Assembly: GCA_027489335.1 (NCBI GenBank)
Contig: JAIXZX010000005.1
Span: 213,125 to 277,124, forward strand
Direction of reading: 5' to 3'
DNA length: 64,000 nt
DNA from: Caulobacteraceae bacterium
Lineage (GTDB): Bacteria > Pseudomonadota > Alphaproteobacteria > Caulobacterales > Caulobacteraceae
A model generated the notes under the pieces. That model did not search any database, was not told the origin of the DNA, and saw only the letters and a program-made list of their open reading frames with translations. The position numbers were made by a program, and so were the translations under genes. Within the stretch, counting starts at the first letter, position 1; each line of letters begins with the position of its first letter. Positions 1-7,754 of this stretch are shown in pieces.

Positions 1-1
1 T

Positions 2-40
2 AACCGCCGCTTCGAACATGGCTTGGAGGGCGTGGGATGA
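2..40 (+). CDS. possible 3' end of an upstream CDS (…NRRFEHGLEGVG*) overlapping the next start by ATGA
   Basis: Open frame from base 2 to TGA at 38-40, overlapping ATG at 37; too short to identify. Confidence 0.3.
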   Translation, partial: NRRFEHGLEGVG

Positions 41-360
41 CGCCGATTGCGGAGATCGCGCTGGATCTCTCCTATACGGACACAAAGGTCTGGGCGCGGG
101 TCTATGCGCCTGTGCGCACGGCCACTGGAGACGAGTGGTCCTGCGCGTTTGAGATCACCGAGCCCTTCGCTATCGAGCGAACAATCTATGGCGCATCCAG
201 TCTCCAGGCCCTGGTGCTCGCTCTGAAGACCATGTCCTCCTACCTCTACGGATCAGAAGCCTACCAGACGAAGCAACTCGGAATCGGTGGCGAATTTGGC
301 GGAAATCTATCCTTCCCGGCTCCGAGTATTCTCCACGACGCCGCCCCTTTTCCATTCTGA
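37..360 (+). CDS. small hypothetical protein (resembles DUF6968-type proteins)
   Basis: 107-aa ORF, ATG start, coupled to the preceding frame; family call by eye only. Confidence 0.55.
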   Translation: MTPIAEIALDLSYTDTKVWARVYAPVRTATGDEWSCAFEITEPFAIERTIYGASSLQALVLALKTMSSYLYGSEAYQTKQLGIGGEFGGNLSFPAPSILHDAAPFPF

Positions 361-462
361 ACGTTGAAGCGCCTGCCATCGGCGACCGCCGCCAGGACCT
401 TGCAGATTGGAACCCTTCTGCGGTCCCACGGATTTTCCCTCGAGCAATTGAGGGAGCTGAAT

Positions 463-1062
463 ATGAAGCGCTATCTGATCGCCACCGTGGGCGCCGCCGC
501 CCTGCTGGGGCTGGCGGCCTGCGGTGATGGAACCGACGACACCGCCGTCGGCCAGACCGAGCCGGTCAATGCGGCTCAGGACGCCACCTCCGCCGTCGTG
601 GGCCAGACCTCGGCCGCGACCCTGGGGGCCAACACCGTCGGGGGTTATGTGAGCAATGCAGCCATCGGCGACATGTACGAGGTCGAGGCCGGCCGCATGG
701 CTCAGGAGCGGGGCGTCAGCGCCGAAACCAAGGCCCTGGGCGAGATGCTGGTGAGCGACCACACCGCCGCCGCCGAGCAGATGGCGGGTCTGGCCCGGGC
801 GGCTGGCGAAACCATCCCCACCGAGATGGACGAGCGGCGTAAGGGCCTGCTGGATAATCTGCGCGCGGCGCAGGGCGCGGAGTTCGACCGGGTCTTCGCC
901 GAGCAGCAGGTCGCCGCCCACCAGGAGGCGCTCACCCTGCACGAGGGCTTCGCCGACAACACCGATCACCCTGAGCTGGCGGCCTTCGCCCGGGAGATGG
1001 TTCCCAAGCTGCAGGCGCATCTGGAGCGCGCCCGCGCCCTGGAGACCGCCACCGCCCAGTAG
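463..1062 (+). CDS. DUF4142 domain-containing lipoprotein
   Basis: MKRYLIATVGAAALLGLAACGDG lipobox signal; helical DUF4142-like body (MLVSDHTAAAEQM…EFDRVFAEQQVAAHQEAL). Start at 463 preferred over 364. Confidence 0.8.
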   Translation: MKRYLIATVGAAALLGLAACGDGTDDTAVGQTEPVNAAQDATSAVVGQTSAATLGANTVGGYVSNAAIGDMYEVEAGRMAQERGVSAETKALGEMLVSDHTAAAEQMAGLARAAGETIPTEMDERRKGLLDNLRAAQGAEFDRVFAEQQVAAHQEALTLHEGFADNTDHPELAAFAREMVPKLQAHLERARALETATAQ

Positions 1063-1093
1063 TCGGCGGGTCTTGGCCCTGACGAAGACGAAG

Positions 1094-1125
1094 AACCCGT
1101 CGCGACCCTGTCGCGGCGGGTTTTT
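1094..1125 (+). terminator. rho-independent terminator after DUF4142 gene
   Basis: AACCCGTCGCGAC-CCT-GTCGCGGCGGGTT stem (13 bp, one G-U) followed by TTTTT. Confidence 0.8.
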
Positions 1126-1136
1126 CGTGGGCGGCG

Positions 1137-2231
1137 CTATTCTCCGGGAACGTGGACCGGATCGCCCAGGGTGTTGCGGATGTAGAGGATCTTCACCATC
1201 ACGAAGAGCACCACCAGCAGGGGCGCGGCGAAGATCACCCCGAGCGGCCCGAACAGCACCCCAAAGCCAAGCACGGCGAAGAGAGTCAGCGCCGGGGGCA
1301 GGGCCACGGCCCGCTTCTGGATCAGGGGATAGGTGAGGTTGCTCTCCACCTGCTGGACGATGACGTAGACGAGGATCGTCCAGACGATCATCATCGGCCC
1401 CTCCTGGAGGGCCAGCATGATGGCCGGGATCACCGAGACCACCGGCCCGACGATGGGGACAAAGGCGGCGAGGGCGGCGAACAGGCCGAGCGCCACCGGC
1501 GAGGGCAGGCCGATGATCGACACGCCGATCCAGGTGAGCACCCCGACAATGGTCATCGACACGAACTGACCCAGCAGCCAGCGCCGCAGGGCCACCCCCG
1601 ACACGTTCATGGCGTGGCGCATTGGCTCCCGCGGCCCGGCCGGCACAAGGCTCAGCAGGCCATCCCGGGAGTTTCGCGGGCTGATGGCCAGATAGATGCC
1701 GGCGAAGATCACCACCACCAGATTGGTCACCGCCCCGGCCACCGTCATGGCGTAGCCGCCCACCCGCCCCAGAATGCTCTGGATCGGGCCGGCCGCTTCC
1801 CGGGCCGAGGCCAGGTCGAAGGACTGGAACTGCGCCATGAAGTCCGCCGGCAGCGGGAGCTGGGCCAGACGGGCCTGCAACTCCTCGGCTGACTGGGGCA
1901 GGCTGGCCAGAAGCTCCTCGACCTGCTCGGCGACCGTGGCGCCGAACAACCAGCCGGCGGCCGACAACAGGCTGATGATCAAGAGACCGGCCGCCAGCAG
2001 GGACAGGCCCTCGTTCAGGGGCGTCAGCTTGTGGATGGGATCGCCCAGGGCGCGGAGCAGGACGGCCACCAGAATGGCGCCGAACACCAGCAGCATGACG
2101 TCGATGAGCTGCCAGGCGACCAGCAGGACCAGGCCGACGCCCACCAGAAACAGCACCCGCCGCACAAAGGCGGGAGATACCGAGCCGCTTGGAGGAGAGG
2201 GCGCCGCGGGTGTGGGATCAGAGTCTGCCAA
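1137..2231 (-). CDS. AI-2E family transporter (PerM/YdiK-like permease)
   Basis: 364 aa, multiple TM segments, C-terminal VESNLTYPLIQKRAVALPPALTLFAVLGFGVLFGPLGVIFAAPL typical of the family. Confidence 0.9.
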   Translation of the reverse strand: MADSDPTPAAPSPPSGSVSPAFVRRVLFLVGVGLVLLVAWQLIDVMLLVFGAILVAVLLRALGDPIHKLTPLNEGLSLLAAGLLIISLLSAAGWLFGATVAEQVEELLASLPQSAEELQARLAQLPLPADFMAQFQSFDLASAREAAGPIQSILGRVGGYAMTVAGAVTNLVVVIFAGIYLAISPRNSRDGLLSLVPAGPREPMRHAMNVSGVALRRWLLGQFVSMTIVGVLTWIGVSIIGLPSPVALGLFAALAAFVPIVGPVVSVIPAIMLALQEGPMMIVWTILVYVIVQQVESNLTYPLIQKRAVALPPALTLFAVLGFGVLFGPLGVIFAAPLLVVLFVMVKILYIRNTLGDPVHVPGE

Positions 2232-2261
2232 GGGGCGCCTTCGGGTCTGGAATTTTCAGGA

Positions 2262-3272
2262 TCAGTAGCCGCCGATGACCGGCAGGATTTCTCCTGTGAT
2301 GTAGCTCGACATCTGGGGGGACGCCAGGAAGACGAACGCAGGCGCGATCTCTTCGGGCTGGGCCGGGCGGCCCATGGGGACGCCCGCGCCGAACTGGCTG
2401 ACATCGGGACGGTCTGCGGGGTTCAGCGGCGTCCAGACCGGGCCGGGCGCCACCACATTGACCCGGATGCCCTTGGGGATCAGCTGGGCCGACAGGGATC
2501 GGGCGAAGGCGTGGATGCCGCCCTTGGTCATGCCGTAGTCCAGCAATTCGCCGGCGCCTTGCAGGCCGACCACCGAGCCGGTCATCAGGATGGCGCTCCC
2601 AGGCTTCATGTGGGGAACCGCCGCCCTGGCCAGGTAGAAATAGCCGTAGAGATTGGTCTTGAGGGTCCGGTCGAAGTGGGCGTCGGTGATCTGTTCCAGG
2701 TCTCCTGCGTGCTCCTGGAAGGCGGCGTTGTTCACCAGGACGTCCAGTCGGCCAAACGCCTCCAGGGTCTTGGCCACCGCGTGGCGGGCATAGGCCGGAT
2801 CGGCGACGTCGCCGGGCAACAGGATCGCCCGACGGCCTTCCTTCTCCACCGCCGCCTTGGTGGCTTGTGCGTCCTGATCTTCATTGAGATAGGCGATGGC
2901 GATGTCGCAGCCTTCGCGGGCGTAGAGCACGGCGACGGCCCGTCCGATGCCGGAATCCGCCCCGGTGATCAGGGCCGCGCAACCCTCCAGCTTGCCTGAG
3001 CCCCGGTAGAAGGGGGCGTCATACATGGGCTCAAGTTTGAGGTCGGCCTCATGGCCGGGCTTCTTCAGATGCTGCTGGGGCAGGGGCGGGACGGGATAGA
3101 CGCGTGCGCCGGCCTGCATGGCCTTGGGATCGCCGTCGTCTCCATCCCCGTCTCTGGCCCTGGCGTCCTGGCGATCGATGGCTTTCTGGATGTCCCGCTC
3201 ATCGCGGGCCACGCGCTCGGCGTTGTCGCGGAAGGCCTCGGCCCCGGAGGGCTTGGGGTTCTGATCGGTCAT
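2262..3272 (-). CDS. SDR family oxidoreductase (YghA-like, long N-terminal extension)
   Basis: ALITGADSGIGRAVAVLYAREG, LVNNAAFQ, YGMTKGGIHAFARSLS, GEILPVIGGY. Confidence 0.92.
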   Translation of the reverse strand: MTDQNPKPSGAEAFRDNAERVARDERDIQKAIDRQDARARDGDGDDGDPKAMQAGARVYPVPPLPQQHLKKPGHEADLKLEPMYDAPFYRGSGKLEGCAALITGADSGIGRAVAVLYAREGCDIAIAYLNEDQDAQATKAAVEKEGRRAILLPGDVADPAYARHAVAKTLEAFGRLDVLVNNAAFQEHAGDLEQITDAHFDRTLKTNLYGYFYLARAAVPHMKPGSAILMTGSVVGLQGAGELLDYGMTKGGIHAFARSLSAQLIPKGIRVNVVAPGPVWTPLNPADRPDVSQFGAGVPMGRPAQPEEIAPAFVFLASPQMSSYITGEILPVIGGY

Positions 3273-3340
3273 GGTGGGATCCCTCTCTGACGGACTTCCA
3301 ATCCGCAGCCGCGTCCGAGGGTTCCGACAGGGCCGCCGGC

Positions 3341-3766
3341 TCAGCGCTCGAACTTGGTCGACAGCACGATGGAGGAGTTGGTCCGCTCTACGCCGTCGAG
3401 CCCGCCGATCTCATCGATGAGGGCGTCCATGGCCGCCACGTCGGGCGCCGAGACCGTGGCGATCAGGTCGAAGGCGCCGCTAACCGACTGCAGTCGTCGG
3501 ACGCCCGGCATCTTGCGCATGGCGCCGACCACCACGCCTGCGGCCTTGGGGTGTACCGTGAGCATGACGAAGGCGTGGATCTGGGCCTGTTCATGGGCCT
3601 GGGAGGTGCGCACGGCGTAGCCGGCGATGACGCCGCGCCGTTCCAGCCGGGCGATCCGGCTCTGCACCGTGGTGCGCGACAGGCCCAGGCTGCGGGCCAG
3701 CTCCGCCACCGGCGCCCGGGCGTTCTCCTGCAGGCGGGCGAGCAGATGCTGGTCAAGATCGTCCAT
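3341..3766 (-). CDS. Lrp/AsnC family transcriptional regulator
   Basis: MDDLDQHLLARLQENARAPVAELARSLGLSRTTVQSRIARLERRGVIAGY; RAM-like C-terminus. Upstream ATG at 3778 also possible. Confidence 0.9.
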   Translation of the reverse strand: MDDLDQHLLARLQENARAPVAELARSLGLSRTTVQSRIARLERRGVIAGYAVRTSQAHEQAQIHAFVMLTVHPKAAGVVVGAMRKMPGVRRLQSVSGAFDLIATVSAPDVAAMDALIDEIGGLDGVERTNSSIVLSTKFER

Positions 3767-3886
3767 CGTATCGCCCAACCATCATGGCATAATGCCGAAA
3801 GAATGGTCGACTTACGCCGAAATGGCAATTGATAGCGACGGGCCTGTCCCTGACCCTGGTGAGGAGGATCCGGGAGGGACAGAGTC

Positions 3887-4987
3887 ATGCGCAAGATCGC
3901 CGTGGTGGGGGCAGGGAAGATCGGATCGGCCGTCGCCGACATGCTGCGGGCCTCGGGGGCCTATCAGGTCGCCGTGCTGGACCGTGATCCGGCGCATCTG
4001 GCGGCCCTGTCGGCTGGCGACGGGGTTGAGCGGGTCTGCGTCGATGTCAGCGATCCCGCGGCTGTGGCCATCGCCCTGGACGGCGCCTTCGCCGTCATCA
4101 GCGCCGCCCCCTACCAGCTCACCGTGCCCATTGCCCGGGCGGTGAAGACGGTTGGCGCCCACTATCTCGACCTGACCGAGGATGTCGCCTCCACTCGGGC
4201 GGTGCGCGCCCTGGCCCAGGACGCCGACACCGCCTTCATCCCCCAGTGCGGTCTGGCGCCCGGCTTTATCTCCATCGTGGCCAGCGATCTGGCCCGCCGG
4301 TTCGATGAGTTGCACGAGGTGCGCCTGCGGGTCGGCGCCCTGCCGCGCTATCCCACCAACGGGCTGAACTACAATCTCACCTGGAGCACCGAAGGCGTCA
4401 TCAACGAGTATTGCGAGCCCTGCGAGGCCATCGTCCAGGGCCGCCGCCAGGAGGTGGCCGCCCTGGAAGGCCTGGAGGAGTTCGCCCTCGACGGGGTGAC
4501 CTACGAGGCGTTCAACACCTCTGGCGGCCTGGGCAGCCTGTGCGAAACCCTGGCCGGCAAGGTGCGCAATCTCAACTACCGCACCATCCGCTATCCGGGC
4601 CATGCAGCGATCATGCGGACCTTGCTTGACGACCTCGGCCTGCGCCATCGCCGGGACCTGCTGAAGGACATCCTGGAACATGCGGTGCCGGCCACGATGC
4701 AGGACGTGGTCATCGTCTTCGTCACGGTCAGCGGCATGAAGGCCGGCGCCCTGATGCAAGAGACCTATGTGAACAAGATCTATGCCCAGCCCGTGGCCGG
4801 AAGCCAGAAGAGCGCCATACAGATCACCACGGCCGCCTCGGTCTGCGCGGTGGCCGACATGCTGGCCAGCGGCGACCTGCCGGCCCGGGGCTTCATCCGG
4901 CAGGAGGACATTCCCCTGGACCGGTTCCTCGCCAACCGATTTGGCTGCTGGTACGCGGGCGACGACCAAGCCCGGCGCACCGCCTGA
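3887..4987 (+). CDS. saccharopine dehydrogenase-fold protein; possible L-lysine 6-dehydrogenase
   Basis: Rossmann MRKIAVVGAGKIGSAVADMLRASG; ~366 aa; GGLGSLCETLAGKVRNLNYRTIRYPGHAAIMRTLLDDLGL; coupled to an ALDH7-type dehydrogenase. Confidence 0.8.
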   Translation: MRKIAVVGAGKIGSAVADMLRASGAYQVAVLDRDPAHLAALSAGDGVERVCVDVSDPAAVAIALDGAFAVISAAPYQLTVPIARAVKTVGAHYLDLTEDVASTRAVRALAQDADTAFIPQCGLAPGFISIVASDLARRFDELHEVRLRVGALPRYPTNGLNYNLTWSTEGVINEYCEPCEAIVQGRRQEVAALEGLEEFALDGVTYEAFNTSGGLGSLCETLAGKVRNLNYRTIRYPGHAAIMRTLLDDLGLRHRRDLLKDILEHAVPATMQDVVIVFVTVSGMKAGALMQETYVNKIYAQPVAGSQKSAIQITTAASVCAVADMLASGDLPARGFIRQEDIPLDRFLANRFGCWYAGDDQARRTA

Positions 4988-4998
4988 GAGGGGATCCC

Positions 4999-6528
4999 AT
5001 GACGCTCAGCCTGAAACCCGCCCCCGCCCAGGACGCCGCCGCCGATGTCGCCGCCACCCTCGAACGCCTGGGGGTGGACCGGGGGCTATGGCAGGGGGGC
5101 GAACGGACGGTCACATCCCCCATCACCGGCGAGGCCGTCGCCAAGGTGCGGGACGCGACGACCGCGGAGGTCCAGGCGGCGATCGCTGCGGCCCAGGCTG
5201 CTTTTCTCGCCTGGCGCAAGGTTCCTGCGCCGCGTCGCGGGGAGCTGATCCGCCTGCTGGGAGAGGAGTTGCGCACCGCCAAGGCTGATCTCGGCCGCCT
5301 GGTCACGCTTGAGGCCGGCAAGGTGGTCTCGGAGGGCCTGGGCGAGGTCCAGGAGATGATCGACATCTGCGACTATGCGGTAGGCCTGTCGCGACAGCTG
5401 TTTGGCCTGACCATCGCCACCGAACGGCCCGATCACCGGATGATGGAGACCTGGCATCCGCTCGGCGTGGTGGGCGTCATCACCGCCTTCAACTTCCCCG
5501 TCGCCGTCTGGTCGTGGAATGCGGCGCTGGCCCTGGTGTGCGGCGATCCGGTGATCTGGAAGCCGTCGGAGAAGACGCCGCTGACGGCCCTGGCGGTGCA
5601 GGCGGCCTTCGACCGCGCCGCCGCCCGCTTCGGCGATGCGCCGGCCGGCCTGTCGCAGGTGCTGATCGGCGGGCGCGAGGTGGGCGAGGCCCTGGTTGAG
5701 GATCCGCGCCTGCCGCTGGTCTCGGCCACCGGCTCCACCGCCATGGGCCGCGCCGTGGCCCCCCGGCTGGCGGAGCGGTTCGCCCGCGCCCTCCTGGAGC
5801 TGGGCGGTAACAACGCCGCCATTGTCGCGCCCTCGGCCGACCTCGACCTGACCCTGCGGGGCGTCGCCTTTGCGGCCATGGGTACGGCGGGCCAGAGGTG
5901 CACCACCCTGCGCCGCCTGTTCGTGCACCGAAGCCTCCAGGACGCCTTCCTGCCCCGGCTGAAGGCGGCCTACGACTCGGTGGCGGTGGGCGACCCCCGG
6001 GCCGAAGGCGTGCTGATCGGGCCGCTGATCGATGCGGCCGCCGCCCAGGCCATGGACCGCGCCCTTGAAGAGGCCCGCGCCCAGGGCGGCCAGGTCCATG
6101 GGGGACAGCGCCTGGAGGGACCGGGCGTCTATGTCCGTCCCGCCCTGGTGGAGATGCCGGCCCAGAGCGCGGTCATGCTGCGCGAGACCTTTGCCCCGAT
6201 CCTCTATGTGACCGCCTATGACGCGCTGGACGAGGCCATCGCCGCCCAGAACGCCGCGCCCCAGGGCCTGTCCTCGGCCATCTTCACCAACGACCTGCGC
6301 GAGGCCGAACTCTTCACCTCAGCCTGGGGCTCGGACTGCGGCATCGCCAATGTGAACATCGGGCCTTCGGGCGCCGAGATCGGCGGGGCCTTCGGCGGCG
6401 AGAAGGAGACCGGCGGCGGCCGCGAGGCGGGCTCGGACTCCTGGAAGACCTATATGCGCCGGGCTACCAATACGGTGAACTTCGGGGCCACCCTGCCGCT
6501 GGCCCAGGGGGTCCGGTTCGATCTGTAG
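4999..6528 (+). CDS. aldehyde dehydrogenase, ALDH7/alpha-aminoadipic semialdehyde dehydrogenase-like
   Basis: ITAFNFPVAVWSWNAALALVCGD, LELGGNNAAIVAPSAD, GTAGQRCTTLRRL, NVNIGPSGAEIGGAFGGEKETGGGREAGSDSWKTYMRR. Confidence 0.93.
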   Translation: MTLSLKPAPAQDAAADVAATLERLGVDRGLWQGGERTVTSPITGEAVAKVRDATTAEVQAAIAAAQAAFLAWRKVPAPRRGELIRLLGEELRTAKADLGRLVTLEAGKVVSEGLGEVQEMIDICDYAVGLSRQLFGLTIATERPDHRMMETWHPLGVVGVITAFNFPVAVWSWNAALALVCGDPVIWKPSEKTPLTALAVQAAFDRAAARFGDAPAGLSQVLIGGREVGEALVEDPRLPLVSATGSTAMGRAVAPRLAERFARALLELGGNNAAIVAPSADLDLTLRGVAFAAMGTAGQRCTTLRRLFVHRSLQDAFLPRLKAAYDSVAVGDPRAEGVLIGPLIDAAAAQAMDRALEEARAQGGQVHGGQRLEGPGVYVRPALVEMPAQSAVMLRETFAPILYVTAYDALDEAIAAQNAAPQGLSSAIFTNDLREAELFTSAWGSDCGIANVNIGPSGAEIGGAFGGEKETGGGREAGSDSWKTYMRRATNTVNFGATLPLAQGVRFDL

Positions 6529-6533
6529 GGAGC

Positions 6534-7754
6534 TCAGCGGCCCTGGGCGGCCCGCATGGCCGCGGCCTTGACCGCGTCGGGCAGGGTGGTGAACCAGGCC
6601 TGGGGGGACAGGCGTTCGGCCACCCGGGCGCGGCCGGCGGCGCCCATCTTTGCCCGTCGCTCGGGATCGGCCCGCAGGGCGCGCAGGGCGGCTGCGGCCT
6701 GATCGAGATCGGGCTCGGCCCAGGTCTGTCCGGCATAGATCCCCTGCGGATCTTCCACCGGCGTGCGGCCAGAAGGGATCAGGATCGCCACCTGATCGTC
6801 GAGGAAGTCCATGACCCCCGACCAGCCGGTGGCCACCACCGGCGTGCGCAGGGCCAGGGCCTCGGCCGGTGTGAGGCCAAAGCCCTCGGCCCGGTGCAGG
6901 GAGATCAGCACGTCGGAACCGGCGATCAGACTCTTCACCGCCTCATAAGGCCAGACGCCGTCGATGATCTCCACATTGGCGGGCGCCGCGACCCGCAGCG
7001 CCGCCAAGGCCTGCGGAAAGCGGTCGCCGTTCTGGGTCTTGATCACCAGCCGGGCCGAGGCGTCGTCGCCGAACGCCTTTTCGAAGGCCGCCATCGCCCC
7101 TTGCGGGTTCTTCCGGGCGGCCGAGGAATTGAAGTCGAACAGGCTGACGGCCTGAAACCCGGCCTGGCGGGGCGAGGGCGCCACCGGGTCATAGTCTTCC
7201 AGAAACAGGGGGTGGGGCACCACGCGTACGGGCGCCTGCGCGCCCTGCAGGGCCTGGGCCACATATCGGCTGGGCGCCCAGACCTCATCGACCATGGCCG
7301 CGTCCCTGAGCCAGGACGGCGGCGCCTGGGGAAGCTCCCACGCCCAATAGCCGAACCTGGGACCGATCACCCGGGCCGGGCCGAGCTGGCCCAGGGCTGC
7401 GAGCAGTTCCGGGGGATTGAGATGAAAGATCCAGGCGCTGGCCGGCGAGGGCGCCGGGCCCCTGGCCTCCCAGGTCAGGGCTGCGCCGGCCATGTCGACC
7501 TTTTCCACCGGCGCCCCCAGGGCTTCGAAGGCCCGCGCCGCCAGCCGCGCCGAGGCGGCGATCCCGTGGGAGCCGGACAGGTAGCCCACGACCCGCAGGG
7601 GCCCTCCCGCGGCGCCGTCCGCCCCATGGGGCTTGCGGGCCTGGCGGCGGACATGGGCTTCCAGCAGAGGCGAGAGGGCAGGCTGAGCCGCCCGTCGCAG
7701 CGCCTCCGGCGCCAGGCCGCGCCATGACCGGCGAAGACCGGCGAGGAGGCTCAT
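6534..7754 (-). CDS. GT4-type glycosyltransferase
   Basis: SGSHGIAASARLAARAFEALG; SLHRAEGFGLTPAEALALRTPVVATGWSGVMDFL. Confidence 0.9.
   Translation of the reverse strand: MSLLAGLRRSWRGLAPEALRRAAQPALSPLLEAHVRRQARKPHGADGAAGGPLRVVGYLSGSHGIAASARLAARAFEALGAPVEKVDMAGAALTWEARGPAPSPASAWIFHLNPPELLAALGQLGPARVIGPRFGYWAWELPQAPPSWLRDAAMVDEVWAPSRYVAQALQGAQAPVRVVPHPLFLEDYDPVAPSPRQAGFQAVSLFDFNSSAARKNPQGAMAAFEKAFGDDASARLVIKTQNGDRFPQALAALRVAAPANVEIIDGVWPYEAVKSLIAGSDVLISLHRAEGFGLTPAEALALRTPVVATGWSGVMDFLDDQVAILIPSGRTPVEDPQGIYAGQTWAEPDLDQAAAALRALRADPERRAKMGAAGRARVAERLSPQAWFTTLPDAVKAAAMRAAQGR

Noticed and set aside
3812-4969. 385-aa antisense ORF and similar long shadow ORFs across the window
   Set aside because: High GC creates long open antisense frames; products are Gly/His/Arg/Gln-rich with no recognisable domain while the sense frames encode clear families
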